DNA of 46,229 bases from Verrucomicrobiota bacterium (GCA_003641745.1 QNAI01000012.1:1-46229); one strand, 5' to 3'; numbered from the stretch's first letter, positions 24,860 to 34,741 are shown. Translations and numbers: made by a program. Notes: a model not told the origin generated them from the sequence alone.

Positions 24860-26104
24860 ATGCCATACGAAAACCTGACACCACCCGCCACCGGCGAGAC
24901 AATTTCGATTCAAGACGGAGTCCTTCAGGTTCCGAATAACCCGGTCATTCCGTTCATCGAAGGAGACGGAATCGGACCCGACATCTGGGCCGCCTCGAAG
25001 CGTGTTCTTGATGCCGCGATCGAAAAGGCCTATGGCGGGGAAAAGAAGATCGCCTGGTTTGAGGTCCTGGCCGGCGAGAAGTCATACAACCAGGTTCAAT
25101 CGTGGTTGCCCGAGGATACTCTGGTGGCTTTTCGCGAATACCTGGTCGGCATCAAGGGCCCCCTGACCACTCCGGTTGGCGGCGGCATCCGTTCGATCAA
25201 CGTCGCCCTGCGTCAGGAACTCGATCTCTACACCTGTCTGCGACCGGTCCGTCATTTCCGCGGGGTCGAGAGTCCGGTCAAGCAGCCGGATCTCGTCGAC
25301 ATGGTCATCTTCCGCGAAAATACAGAGGATATCTACGCGGGGATCGAATTTCAGGAAGGCACCGAAGACGTCGAGAAGATCAAGACATTCCTCAAGGAGA
25401 CGTTCCCGGAACGCTTCAAGAAAGTTCGTTTCCCGGATACAGTTTCCTTTGGTCTCAAGCCGGTCTCTCGTGAGGGCACCCGGCGGCTGGTGAAGGGTGC
25501 GATTGATTACGCGATCGCGAACGAGCGCAAGAGTGTGACCCTGGTTCACAAGGGCAATATCATGAAGTTTACGGAAGGCAGCTTCCGTGATTGGGGATAT
25601 GAATACGCCGTGGAGGCCTACGGCGCCGAAGAGCTCGATGGGGGGCCATGGTGCAGGCTGCCGAACGGGATCATCATCAAGGACGTGATCGCCGACGCAT
25701 TTCTGCAGCAGATTCTGACCCGTCCGGCTGAATACGATGTGATCGCCACGCTCAATCTGAACGGCGACTATATTTCGGACGCATTGGCGGCGACGGTGGG
25801 CGGCATTGGCATCGCTCCGGGAGGGAATATCAATTACGATACCGGTCACGCCATCTTTGAAGCCACTCACGGCACCGCGCCGAAGTATGCGGGGCAGGAC
25901 AAGGTCAACCCCGGCTCGGTAATTCTGTCCGGTGAAATGATGCTGCGTCATCTCGGATGGACGGAAGCCGCCGATCTCGTGGTCAAGGGACTGGAGGAGG
26001 CGATTTCGTCCAAGACCGTCACCTACGATCTGGCGCGCATGATCAGGGGATCCACCGAAGTCAAGTGCTCGGAGTTTGCAACCGAGATCATCAAGAATAT
26101 GTAG
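24860..26104 (+). CDS. icd: Isocitrate dehydrogenase (NADP+-dependent type)
   Basis: A 414-residue TCA-cycle enzyme that oxidatively decarboxylates isocitrate to 2-oxoglutarate. It is of the E. coli homodimeric type: [12 protein letters not shown] near the N-terminus, [14 protein letters not shown] with the phosphorylatable/substrate Ser, [27 protein letters not shown], and the NADP-selecting region [20 protein letters not shown], where the Lys-Tyr pair indicates NADP rather than NAD. Full length. It may be co-transcribed with the preceding aspartate aminotransferase. A divergent hairpin repeat begins 10 bases after its stop. Confidence 0.96.
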   Translation: MPYENLTPPATGETISIQDGVLQVPNNPVIPFIEGDGIGPDIWAASKRVLDAAIEKAYGGEKKIAWFEVLAGEKSYNQVQSWLPEDTLVAFREYLVGIKGPLTTPVGGGIRSINVALRQELDLYTCLRPVRHFRGVESPVKQPDLVDMVIFRENTEDIYAGIEFQEGTEDVEKIKTFLKETFPERFKKVRFPDTVSFGLKPVSREGTRRLVKGAIDYAIANERKSVTLVHKGNIMKFTEGSFRDWGYEYAVEAYGAEELDGGPWCRLPNGIIIKDVIADAFLQQILTRPAEYDVIATLNLNGDYISDALAATVGGIGIAPGGNINYDTGHAIFEATHGTAPKYAGQDKVNPGSVILSGEMMLRHLGWTEAADLVVKGLEEAISSKTVTYDLARMIRGSTEVKCSEFATEIIKNM

Positions 26105-26113
26105 GTACGAACA

Positions 26114-26167
26114 GGGGGGCATTGCTGCGAGATTTGCACGCCGGTGCGAATCTTGAGCGTTGATCCC
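26114..26167. repeat. Divergent GGGGTCA-type hairpin (reverse orientation) after icd
   Basis: GGGGGGCATTGCT pairs imperfectly with AGCGTTGATCCC, and an inner stem AGATTTGCAC/GTGCGAATCT surrounds GCCG. Compared with the reverse complement of the A copies, it keeps GGGGGG, CATTGCT, TTGCA, TGCGA and a final GACCC/GATCCC. It may also act as the icd terminator. Confidence 0.5.
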
Positions 26168-26205
26168 TTAAGACGGTCCGGCCGCCCGAAGACTCCTGAT
26201 GTTCT

Positions 26206-26233
26206 GAAGGGCAGCGTTCGAAGGGCAGCGTTC
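26206..26233 (+). repeat. Tandem 14-base duplication
   Basis: GAAGGGCAGCGTTC occurs twice in a row (26206-26219 and 26220-26233), directly before the next hairpin repeat. Confidence 0.8.
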
Positions 26234-26236
26234 GAA

Positions 26237-26289
26237 GGGGTCAAATCTTGATTCGTGCATTGGCATGCACGATTGCAAGGTTTGACCCC
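26237..26289. repeat. GGGGTCA-type hairpin repeat, copy B
   Basis: GGGGTCAAA pairs with TTTGACCCC (9 bp). An inner stem CGTGCAT/ATGCACG closes the same TGGC loop as the A copies. The sequence between the two stems differs from the A type, while CTTG and CAAG still pair. It lies 43 bases before xylB. Confidence 0.85.
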
Positions 26290-26332
26290 GTTTCTGTTTC
26301 GACATGGTTCGAGAAAACCATGATCATGCCGC

Positions 26333-27853
26333 ATGGCATTGACGATTGGGATAGACAGCGGAACGCAGAGTACCAAGGCCATCGTCTGGGATCGTGAGAC
26401 CGGTGCGGTCGTGGCACAGTCGGCAGCTCCCCATGAATTGATTCCCGGCCTGCGACCCGGAAACATGGAGCAGCATCCAGCCGATTGGGTGGCCGCCCTT
26501 GAGACTGTTCTGGGCAAGGTGTTGAGCGAGGTTGACCGATCCCGGGTGGTCGGCATCGGTGTCTCAGGCCAGCAGCATGGATTCGTGCCGTTGGACGAAG
26601 AAGGCGTCGTTATTCGACCGGCCAAACTCTGGTGCGACACGAGCACGATCGCTGAGTGCGATCGTCTTCACGAAGCCCTGGGTGGCGAATCGGAAACCAT
26701 CGCAAAGATCGGTAATCGCATTCTCCCGGGTTTTACCGCCCCGAAGATACTGTGGCTGAAGAATAACGAACCGGAGAATTTTTCCCGCCTGCGCCATGTG
26801 CTCCTGCCGCACGATTATCTTAACTTCCACCTGACCGGGCAGTACTTCATGGAATATGGTGATGCCTCGGGTACGGCGTTGATGGATGTGCGCAACCGCG
26901 CGTGGTCGACTGAGGTGATCGAGGCAATTGATCCCGGCCTTGTCGATTGGTTGCCCGCGATCCGTCCCTCGCACGAGGCAGCCGGTCGGTTGAGCCCGGC
27001 TGTCGCCAAAAGACTTGGGCTCACAACCGAGGTCCTGGTAAGCGCGGGCGGGGGTGACAATATGATGGGTGCGATCGGCACGGGAAATGTGTCACCCGGC
27101 GTGGTCACCGCTTCGTTTGGAACGAGCGGCACCATTTACGCCTACAGCACGGAGCCGGTGATTGATCCCCTGGGCGAGATTGCCGCGTTCTGTGACTCGA
27201 CCGATGGATTCCTGCCGCTCCTCTGCACCATGAATGTGACCAGCGTCACGGAAGCGGTGCGTGATCTCTTCGAATTCGATCACGACGGGTTGACCGCAGC
27301 GGTCAGGGAGGCGCCACCCGGTGCGAACGGACTCCTGCTGCTGCCGTATCTCGAAGGTGAACGCACGCCCTCCGTTCCAGGCGGATCGGGTGTACTGCTC
27401 GGGCTCAGTGGTTCGACCTTCAACCGGGGATGCCTTGCGCGCGCTGCAATGGAGGGCGTGACCATGGGTATGAATTACGGGATGCGTCGACTGAAAGAAC
27501 TGGGGATCGAGGCAGAAGAAGTTCGCCTGACCGGAGGCGGCGCCCGAAATCCTGTCTGGCGCCAGGTGATCGCCGATGTCTTTGGAGTCAACGTGGTAGC
27601 GATGAAGGAGGATGAAGGGGCGGCTCTTGGAGGCGCTTTGCAGGCTGCATGGTGTTGTGATCACGATGCGGGCAAGTCGACCTCGATTGCCGAGATCTGT
27701 GACGGCGTGGTCGAAATGGATGAATCCACTCGTTGCCAACCCGATTCCGACCGGCACGCCACCTACACTCGTCTGCAGGACCTGCAGGACGAACTCTCAG
27801 AAACCCTGCGGGGCATTTTCAGCAAGCACCGGCAGCTGACAAGCGGGGGCTGA
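26333..27853 (+). CDS. xylB: Xylulokinase-like FGGY carbohydrate kinase
   Basis: A 506-residue sugar kinase of the FGGY family, with an N-terminal ATPase-like GIDSGTQSTKAIVWD, GVSGQQHGFVPLD (xylulokinase-type substrate loop), and a C-terminal GGGARNPVWRQVIADVFG segment followed by EGAALGGALQAAW. The closest pattern is D-xylulokinase, which feeds xylulose 5-phosphate into the pentose phosphate pathway. No xylose isomerase is in the window, so a related pentulose substrate remains possible. It starts at ATG 26333 with a weak ribosome site, downstream of two hairpin repeats. Confidence 0.85.
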   Translation: MALTIGIDSGTQSTKAIVWDRETGAVVAQSAAPHELIPGLRPGNMEQHPADWVAALETVLGKVLSEVDRSRVVGIGVSGQQHGFVPLDEEGVVIRPAKLWCDTSTIAECDRLHEALGGESETIAKIGNRILPGFTAPKILWLKNNEPENFSRLRHVLLPHDYLNFHLTGQYFMEYGDASGTALMDVRNRAWSTEVIEAIDPGLVDWLPAIRPSHEAAGRLSPAVAKRLGLTTEVLVSAGGGDNMMGAIGTGNVSPGVVTASFGTSGTIYAYSTEPVIDPLGEIAAFCDSTDGFLPLLCTMNVTSVTEAVRDLFEFDHDGLTAAVREAPPGANGLLLLPYLEGERTPSVPGGSGVLLGLSGSTFNRGCLARAAMEGVTMGMNYGMRRLKELGIEAEEVRLTGGGARNPVWRQVIADVFGVNVVAMKEDEGAALGGALQAAWCCDHDAGKSTSIAEICDGVVEMDESTRCQPDSDRHATYTRLQDLQDELSETLRGIFSKHRQLTSGG

Positions 27854-27859
27854 CGGGAC

Positions 27860-27940
27860 GGACGAATGGGAAGGGTGGAAGAGGGGAAGAGGGGAAGATG
27901 GGATGAATGGAAGAGTGGATGGGTGGAAGAATGGGTGAAA
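27860..27940 (+). repeat. Purine-rich degenerate tandem repeat
   Basis: Between xylB and dnaE, the plus strand is almost wholly G and A, with degenerate units such as GGAAGAGGGGAAGAGGGG and GGATGGGTGGAAGA. No coding sense was found. It may form unusual DNA structure or be a strain-variable low-complexity tract. Confidence 0.6.
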
Positions 27941-28032
27941 TCGAGTCGGTGACATTCGCGGGTCCGCGAATGAGAGTTTATGATCTCATCCGGCTTGTCC
28001 CGGCGTATCGCAGAGTCACCGGACCATCCCTT

Positions 28033-31000
28033 TCATCCTGCTCCAGCCTTCCATCTCCTCCGTGTTTCCTTCAGGCGGAGGGGTTCGGTTTCGATCAGGC
28101 ATCCGGCCACTCCCGGCATCCTCTTCAGTTTCCGAAATTCCGGTGGTCTTATCTGCCAGGTGAGGGCATTGGCCGTTTCGGCCAGGGCCATGTATCCTGA
28201 TTTGTCCAGGAATCCGATCTGGACCCGGGTGTCTCCAAAACTGGCATCGACTTCTTTTCTCAGATTGCGAAGGAACGCGTCCGCCTGGGAGCCCGGTCGC
28301 AGCACGAAGGTGATTTTGCGAATCAGGCCGGGGAGAGCGTGTTCGAGGGGGTAGATCTCACGGGCTGAAAGCCGTGCCCCATCGTCGTTTCGAAAAACAG
28401 TACCCAGGACCAGGACGGGGCGTTCATTCTCGAGTGCTTCGCCGTATTCTTCGAATGTGTCCGCGTAAGCATTGACGCTGACCGAGCCGACTTTTCCGGC
28501 GAGGTTGAAGAAGGCCCACGGACGATTGTCGCGTCGAGCGAGCTTCCTGGTGATGGCACTGGCCACACCGCAGAGCCTGAATTCGGCTCGGTCGGGCAGT
28601 TCCAGCAGGGAGGCTTCGGTGCCGGTATTGAGCGCCTCGGCCAGGCCGTTGTAGTCGTCCATCGGATGGCCGGACACGTAGAAGCCGAGGAGTTCCTTCT
28701 CGAATTGCAGAGTTTCGGACTTGGGGAACGGTTTACCGTTTCGGGCCTGAACCACCTCTGAATCGCCGTTCAGGCCCTCGGCTCCGGTATCGCCGAGTAT
28801 GTCCATGAACGATTCCTGGCCCGCGAGACGATCGCGTTGGCGGGCAGCCGCCTGGCTTATGGCCTCTTCAATTCGGTGAAAAATCGCCCCCCTTTTTTCC
28901 TTTGAGTAATCGAATGCGCCGGTTTTGGTCAGGCATTCGATGACCCGTCGATTGACAGCCTTGGAATCCATCCGGTCAATGAAGTCGTCGAACGACTCGA
29001 AGGACCCATCGGTCTCGCGCTCCTCGATGATCTTCTGTGCGGCGGCATCACCCACGCCCTTGATCGCGGCGAGTCCGAAGCGGATGCTGCCCGGCTCGGT
29101 CGCCCGGTTCTCCTTGTTGATGACCGGCGTGAAGTTCTGGCGTGATTCATTGACGCTGGGTCCGAGTACCTCGATGCCCATGGTGCTGGCTTCGCTGATG
29201 AAGTTCGCGATTTTGTCGGCATTGCCCAATTCGTTCGACAGGAGTGCGGCCATGAACTGCACCGGGTAGTGGGCCTTCAGGTAGCCGGTCTGGTAGCCGA
29301 GGATGGCATAAGCCGCCGAATGAGCCTTGTTGAAACCGTAGCCGGCGAACTTCTCGAGGATGGCGAAGATCTCCAATGCGACTTTTTCGTTGATATTGTG
29401 GGTTTTCAATGCGCCGTCCACGAAGACCTTGCGCTGCTGGGCCATGATTGCCGGATCCTTTTTGCCCATGGCTTTTCTCAGGATGTCGGCCCCGCCAAGA
29501 GAATAGCCCGCGACGATCTTGGCCGCCTCCATAACCTGTTCCTGGTAGACCATGACCCCGTAGGTCTCGCGGCAGACGTCCTCAAGGAGCGGGTGGGGGA
29601 ACTTGATGGTGGAAGGGTCGCGTTTGCCGCGGATATAGTCGGGTATCCAATCCATCGGACCCGGCCGATAGAGTGCGATCAGGGCGACAATCTCCTCGAT
29701 GCTCGAGATGCTGAACTGGCGACAGAGGTTCTGCATGCCTCCGGACTCCAGTTGAAACACGCCAACCGTCCGTCCTTCGTTCAAGAGGGAGAAGGTTTTG
29801 GCGTCGTCGATGGGGATGGTGTCGATGTCGAATTCCGGATCCTCGGTCAGTCTTATATTGTTCACCGCGTCATCGATGACCGTCAGGGTCTTGAGGCCCA
29901 GGAAATCCACTTTCAGCAAGCCGACCTTGTCGACCGCCTTCATGTCGAATTGTACCGTGACGTCGCCCTCCTGAACGGTCAGCGGAACGAACTCGCTCAG
30001 GGGGCGATCCGCAATAATGATGCCGGCGGCGTGCTTGCCCGTATTGCGAACCATGCCCTCGATGACCTGCCCCTGTTCGAGAATGCGGGCGGCCACCGGG
30101 TTGGTTTCGGATTCCCGACGCAGTTCGCTGCTCTTCTCCAGGGCTTCCGCCAGGCTGATATTCAGGTCGTCGGGCACCATCTTGGCGATGCGGTCGGCAT
30201 CGGCGAATTCCACCCCGAGCACCCGTGCCATGTCGCGGACCACCATCTTGGCACCGAAGGTGCCGAAAGTAATGATGTTGGCGACGCATTCCCGGCCGTA
30301 TTTCTCGCGCACGTAGTCGACGACCTCTCCACGGCGTCGCATGCAGAAGTCGATGTCAAAATCAGGCGGGGATACCCGTTCCGGGTTCAGGAATCGCTCA
30401 AAGAGCAATTTGAACCGGAGCGGATCGAGATTGGTGATCTTGAGCAGGTAGGCCAGAAGGCAGCCGGGACCGGACCCGCGACCGGGCCCCACCGGAATGC
30501 CCTGCTGGTGCGCCCAGTCGATGAAGTCGCCGACGATGAGGAAGTAGTCGACGAAACCGGTCTGTTCGATGATCCCGAGTTCGTAGTCGATCCGCTCGAC
30601 GAGGATACGTGCTTTTTCGGGGTCGTCCGCCTGGTCCGGGGCGTGGTAGTCGACACCGTAGCGTTCCTTCAGTCCATCGACACAGAGTTGCTTGAGAAAG
30701 GTGGGGCGATCGGTCTTGATTTCCGGGGGGAGCGGATAGACCGGGTAGTGATTTTCGTCGAAAGGGATCTTCAGATCGCACATCTCGGCCACCGACATGG
30801 TATTGATGACCGACTCGGGGACCTCGTGAAACACCGCCTCCATTTCGGCGCGCGACTTCAGGAAGAACTGGTCGCTCTCGTAGCGCATACGCTTCTCGTC
30901 CGCGACCTTGGCCGCGGTCTGGATGCAGAGAAGGGCATCGTGCGGAGAGGCATCCGTGGCGTTCACATAATGAACATCGTTGCTGCAGACGACCTTGAGT

Positions 31001-31605
31001 TTGAACTCATCCGCCAGTTTGAGCAGGGGGGCAATGATCTTGAGCTGCAGATCAAGACCATGGTTCATGATCTCGATGAAGAAGCGTTCGCGGCCGAAGA
31101 TATCGACAAATTGAGCCGTGCGTTCACGCGCCTCGTCGAACCGGTCCTGCAGAAGCAGTTGCGGGATCATGCCTTGCAGGCATCCGGAGAATCCGATCAG
31201 TCCGTCGGCATGAGAAGCCAGCGTCTCAAGGTCTGTTCTCGGTTTGTAGTAGAACCCTTTCAGATTCGCGTCCGAGATGATTTTCAACAGATTGCGGTAG
31301 CCCTCGAAATTCCGGGACAGGAGTCCCATATGGAAATACTTGCCCTGGCCGCGTTCAGGCCGATCGAGCCGGGATCCGGCGGCGAGGTAGACCTCGCAAC
31401 CCACCAGGGGCTTCAGGTCCGCGGCGGTGGCGGCGTTGTAGAAATTGATCGCCCCGAAAAGATTTCCATGATCGGTCATGGCGAGGGACTTCATGCCGAG
31501 TTCCCGGGCCCGTGTGATCAAACGGTCGATCCGGCAGGCACCATCCAGCAGGCTGTAATCGGTGTGAACGTGAAGATGGACGAATTCGGTGTCTTTGCCT
31601 GCCAC
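28033..31605 (-). CDS. dnaE: DNA polymerase III alpha subunit DnaE
   Basis: The 1190-residue replicative polymerase catalytic subunit. It has an N-terminal PHP domain (FVHLHVHTDYSLLDG), the polymerase core with GPGRGSGPGCLLAYLL, the paired active-site aspartates in PDFDIDF (about 412-418) and a third in LKVDFLGLKTL (about 568), an HhH region (FGLAAIKGVGDAAAQKI) and an OB-fold segment near 1000-1090. Length is normal for DnaE. The start is GTG with GAGGTGG upstream. The C-terminus (RPPEFRKLKR and following) is of uncertain function. A shared hairpin repeat lies upstream. Confidence 0.97.
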   Translation of the reverse strand: MAGKDTEFVHLHVHTDYSLLDGACRIDRLITRARELGMKSLAMTDHGNLFGAINFYNAATAADLKPLVGCEVYLAAGSRLDRPERGQGKYFHMGLLSRNFEGYRNLLKIISDANLKGFYYKPRTDLETLASHADGLIGFSGCLQGMIPQLLLQDRFDEARERTAQFVDIFGRERFFIEIMNHGLDLQLKIIAPLLKLADEFKLKVVCSNDVHYVNATDASPHDALLCIQTAAKVADEKRMRYESDQFFLKSRAEMEAVFHEVPESVINTMSVAEMCDLKIPFDENHYPVYPLPPEIKTDRPTFLKQLCVDGLKERYGVDYHAPDQADDPEKARILVERIDYELGIIEQTGFVDYFLIVGDFIDWAHQQGIPVGPGRGSGPGCLLAYLLKITNLDPLRFKLLFERFLNPERVSPPDFDIDFCMRRRGEVVDYVREKYGRECVANIITFGTFGAKMVVRDMARVLGVEFADADRIAKMVPDDLNISLAEALEKSSELRRESETNPVAARILEQGQVIEGMVRNTGKHAAGIIIADRPLSEFVPLTVQEGDVTVQFDMKAVDKVGLLKVDFLGLKTLTVIDDAVNNIRLTEDPEFDIDTIPIDDAKTFSLLNEGRTVGVFQLESGGMQNLCRQFSISSIEEIVALIALYRPGPMDWIPDYIRGKRDPSTIKFPHPLLEDVCRETYGVMVYQEQVMEAAKIVAGYSLGGADILRKAMGKKDPAIMAQQRKVFVDGALKTHNINEKVALEIFAILEKFAGYGFNKAHSAAYAILGYQTGYLKAHYPVQFMAALLSNELGNADKIANFISEASTMGIEVLGPSVNESRQNFTPVINKENRATEPGSIRFGLAAIKGVGDAAAQKIIEERETDGSFESFDDFIDRMDSKAVNRRVIECLTKTGAFDYSKEKRGAIFHRIEEAISQAAARQRDRLAGQESFMDILGDTGAEGLNGDSEVVQARNGKPFPKSETLQFEKELLGFYVSGHPMDDYNGLAEALNTGTEASLLELPDRAEFRLCGVASAITRKLARRDNRPWAFFNLAGKVGSVSVNAYADTFEEYGEALENERPVLVLGTVFRNDDGARLSAREIYPLEHALPGLIRKITFVLRPGSQADAFLRNLRKEVDASFGDTRVQIGFLDKSGYMALAETANALTWQIRPPEFRKLKRMPGVAGCLIETEPLRLKETRRRWKAGAG

Positions 31606-31647
31606 CCGACCACCTCAAATCCGGACAATGGGTCTTTCAATCGAAAT

Positions 31648-31681
31648 CCTGATCACTGAATCTTCAGTGATGACGATCAGG
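31648..31681. repeat. Palindrome upstream of dnaE
   Basis: ATCACTGA (31652-31659) and TCAGTGAT (31664-31671) pair perfectly around ATCT. The flanking CCTGAT and ATCAGG can extend the structure as an outer stem. It lies 43-76 bases upstream of the dnaE start (minus strand) and could be an operator or leader hairpin. Confidence 0.45.
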
Positions 31682-31699
31682 GACTTACAGGGAAAGAAT

Positions 31700-31784
31700 T
31701 TGAGGGCACTCACCGGGCCTGATCGGTCGTCTTCGCCTGGAGACTGATCGTCTCCAATTGATCATCGTCCCCATGAGCCCTCAA
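31700..31784. repeat. TGATCAATTGGAGA hairpin repeat, copy 2
   Basis: The outer arms TTGAGGGC (31700-31707) and GCCCTCAA (31777-31784) pair perfectly. An inner GGAGAC/GTCTCC stem closes TGATC. On the minus strand it has TGATCAATTGGAGA followed by CGATCA, and GAGTGCCCT, as in copy 1 at 22.4 kb. Confidence 0.65.
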
Positions 31785-31791
31785 AGGTCCG

Positions 31792-31797
31792 TATAAT
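31792..31797 (+). promoter_or_regulatory. TATAAT -10 box upstream of the CBM9/beta-helix gene
   Basis: A consensus TATAAT lies about 100 bases before the likely start. No good -35 is at normal distance; the position is occupied by the hairpin repeat, which might bind an activator. Confidence 0.3.
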
Positions 31798-31897
31798 ATT
31801 GGAATTGAACCCGGGGCCCTTACGTTGATTCGTCTTGGATTGGTTTTCATTCACCTCTCCCAGGCCGGCCCTCCGGTCTCCAATGCTCTCTTTTCAT

Positions 31898-34741
31898 ATG
31901 AATCCAGTAAATAGAATCACCTTCATCGGGTGCGCGCTGACCGCATGTACGCTGCTTTCAAACCCACTCGTCGCTCAATTGGACCCCGAAGCCATTTCCT
32001 GGATCCCGAAAGTCACCACACCGCCTCTTATCGATGGCGAAATCGACCAGATCTGGCACGCCCGGGCCCCGTTTCAGATCGCCAAGGTCATTGATGGCAC
32101 GGTTGAGAACGAAGCCGACCTTTCGGCGGAGTGGTACGGGCTCTACGACGACGACAACTTCTACTTCCTGATCGATATCCACGATCAGTTCCTCGAATCG
32201 GAAGCGGGCTCTGATATCTGGCGGAACGACCGGATCGAAGCCTATTTCAACATGGACAACGTGAAGCCGGGTGGCAGTGGTCACAGCGGCGACAATTCCC
32301 AATACGGTTTTCATTGGAACAAACCCGACGAAGAGTTCGTCAACAACAGCACCTGGACCGGCGTCGAATGGGCCTACACGACGACCTCCTACGGCTATAT
32401 CACGGAGATAAAGATCCCATTCACCACGCTGACCGAACTGAACGCCGTGCAAGGCTTCAGCTTCGGCTTCGATATCGCGATCAACGACAATGACGGATTC
32501 CCCGTCTATGATTCGGTCACCTATTGGTGGAACAGTATATCGGAATCGGAATGGGGCAATATTGACGGAGCCGGTACGGTCGGGCTGGGCGAACCCTTTG
32601 ACGGAAATTATCCTCCGGTGGTGAGTTCGATGGATACTCAGATCGCATTTGAGGGAACGGCTTCTTTGATCGAAGTCTCCGCATCCGACGCAAATCTCTC
32701 CGACACCCTGACCTTGAGTGCAACGGATCTGCCCTCCTTCGTCACCCTTCAGGACAATGGCGACGGCACGGCAACTCTCACCGTCGACGGGCAGGTTGGA
32801 GACGCGAATATTTACCGCTTCACGGTAACGGCAAGCGACGGCTCCAGGGACGGGTCGACGGAAATCACCTTGATCCTGAAGGACCCCGATGTCCTGACTC
32901 AAACTCCGAAGTTCGAGGCGATCAGTGACTTCGAAATCGACCAGGGCGGCAAACAGACTGTCGATGTCACTGCAATCGATCTCGACAGTTTGACGGTTGA
33001 CATCACGGCCACCGAGCTTCCCGAATTCGCGACTTTTTCAACCGATGGCGACCGGACGGCCACCTTGGAGTTCAATCCTGGCTATTCGGTGACCCCTCAA
33101 GAGTATGCGGTGACCCTGCAGGTCGAAGATCCTGACTCAAATGTGGGCACGATCACTTTCAAAGTGAATGTCCTGTGGTCCGAGAAGTTGACCGTTTTTT
33201 ACTGCGATCCGGTTGCCGGAGACATGATGAACGACGGGAGTTCGGAGAGCCCCTGGAGCACCCTGCAGGCCGTCTTTGAAGCGGGCAAACTGTTCGTGCC
33301 GGGAGATGTGATTCACTTGCGCACCGGCTATCACGGTGAACCCGTGGTCAGCGGCGCCAATGACGGCATTGTCACGATCAAGCCGGAGCCCGGGGCCACC
33401 CCCATGCTGTCTTCGCTGGAACTTGATGCCTCTTCCAGCCACTGGGATGTAAGCGGACTTGAGATCAGCCGTTCCCATGCCGCGGAGTTTTCCAGAAAGA
33501 CAATGGTGGTCATCGGCGGCAGCCACAACGTCGTGTCGAACTGTGAGATTTTTACCGTTCCCGACATCTCAGAGTGGACCTTGGATGACTGGCTGACCAA
33601 GCCGTCGAATGGAGTCCATTTCAGCGGAGCCGCTCATTCGCGACTGGAGGGTTCCACCATTTTGAATATCTCGTTTGGGATTTCAGTGGACGGTTCAAGT
33701 TCGTTCTGTGTGGTGCGCGGAAATCGCGTTCAGAACTTCAGCGGGGATGGCATGCGCGGCACCGGCAATGATCTGGTATTTGAATACAATTACGTCGCGG
33801 ACAACTACAACATCGATGCCAATCACGACGATGGTTTCCAGTCGTGGTCCAGTGGAGAAGGGGGGATTGGTTCGGGTGTGGTCTACCGGCTCACCTTGAG
33901 GGGCAATACCATTGTCGAAACCACGGATCCGGACCGACCCTTCCGGGGTTCACTCCAGGGGGTCGGTTGTTTTGACGGTATGTTCGAGGACTGGGTCGTG
34001 GAAAACAATGTGGTCATCGTCAATCACTGGCATGGGATCTCACTCTACGGGGCGACCAATTGCAGAATCATCAACAATACGGTGGTCGACCAGGACATGA
34101 ACGCCGAACCGGGGCCCACCTGGATTACGATCCAGCCGCACAAGAAATATTCCTCGGCCACCACCCCGGAGGACAAGGCCTATTATCTTGGGAGCGGGAA
34201 CCTCTTGCGGAACAACCTGACCACGAAGATATCGGGGTCCACCAGTTCGGGCGAGGTTGACAACAACCGGGAGATTGTTGCCGCGGAATTCGATGACACC
34301 TTTATCGGATACCCCTTTAATCTCCGCCTCAGGGCGGGGAGTCCCGCCATCGATGCCGGCACCAACACCGGCGCTGCGAAGCTGGACGCTGATGGAAACA
34401 TCCGGCCGTTGGATGGAGATGGTGACTCCGACGCCACCGTTGATTGGGGTGCCTACGAATATGGATCCGGCAGTCAGGGCGAATTGGATCTGGTCGAAGT
34501 TGCAGGCCGGCACTATTTGCAGATGACGCTCGACAAGAGCGCATTGGATGACGGCGCCTGGTATGGGGTTCAGGTTTCGTCCGACCTGACAATCTGGAAT
34601 CCGGATCCGGTTGTGCCGGGTGAAAGCAGTGCTTTTGAGATCGTGGAGAACAGTGCGGATCGGCTCATCATTCGCGACAAGACACCGACTGGCCCGAACT
34701 CGCCCCGCTTTATGCGCGCCGCCCTGAAGAATCCGGAGTGA
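31898..34741 (+). CDS. Secreted CBM9-like, Ig/cadherin-like and beta-helix protein
   Basis: An exported protein of about 947 residues. The ATG at 31898 gives a signal peptide (MNPVNRITFIGCALTACTLL, then SNPLVAQ). Residues of about 30-230 match the CBM9-like sugar-binding fold (PPLIDGEIDQIWHARAPF, WRNDRIEAYFNMDN, then YGYITEIKIPF). Two Ig/cadherin-like domains follow (about 240-425). From about 432 to 840 there is a right-handed beta-helix region with repeated N/V-rich turns, beginning DPVAGDMMNDGSSESPWSTL as in many pectate-lyase-like proteins. A C-terminal beta domain completes it. It likely binds and possibly cleaves a polysaccharide outside the cell. The catalytic residues cannot be assigned, and the lyase role is inference. 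Confidence 0.75.
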   Translation: MNPVNRITFIGCALTACTLLSNPLVAQLDPEAISWIPKVTTPPLIDGEIDQIWHARAPFQIAKVIDGTVENEADLSAEWYGLYDDDNFYFLIDIHDQFLESEAGSDIWRNDRIEAYFNMDNVKPGGSGHSGDNSQYGFHWNKPDEEFVNNSTWTGVEWAYTTTSYGYITEIKIPFTTLTELNAVQGFSFGFDIAINDNDGFPVYDSVTYWWNSISESEWGNIDGAGTVGLGEPFDGNYPPVVSSMDTQIAFEGTASLIEVSASDANLSDTLTLSATDLPSFVTLQDNGDGTATLTVDGQVGDANIYRFTVTASDGSRDGSTEITLILKDPDVLTQTPKFEAISDFEIDQGGKQTVDVTAIDLDSLTVDITATELPEFATFSTDGDRTATLEFNPGYSVTPQEYAVTLQVEDPDSNVGTITFKVNVLWSEKLTVFYCDPVAGDMMNDGSSESPWSTLQAVFEAGKLFVPGDVIHLRTGYHGEPVVSGANDGIVTIKPEPGATPMLSSLELDASSSHWDVSGLEISRSHAAEFSRKTMVVIGGSHNVVSNCEIFTVPDISEWTLDDWLTKPSNGVHFSGAAHSRLEGSTILNISFGISVDGSSSFCVVRGNRVQNFSGDGMRGTGNDLVFEYNYVADNYNIDANHDDGFQSWSSGEGGIGSGVVYRLTLRGNTIVETTDPDRPFRGSLQGVGCFDGMFEDWVVENNVVIVNHWHGISLYGATNCRIINNTVVDQDMNAEPGPTWITIQPHKKYSSATTPEDKAYYLGSGNLLRNNLTTKISGSTSSGEVDNNREIVAAEFDDTFIGYPFNLRLRAGSPAIDAGTNTGAAKLDADGNIRPLDGDGDSDATVDWGAYEYGSGSQGELDLVEVAGRHYLQMTLDKSALDDGAWYGVQVSSDLTIWNPDPVVPGESSAFEIVENSADRLIIRDKTPTGPNSPRFMRAALKNPE

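Noticed and set aside
29269-31659. A 796-codon open frame on the plus strand opposite dnaE
   Set aside because: It is fully antisense to a clear dnaE and has no recognisable domain; GC-rich codon bias opens this frame.
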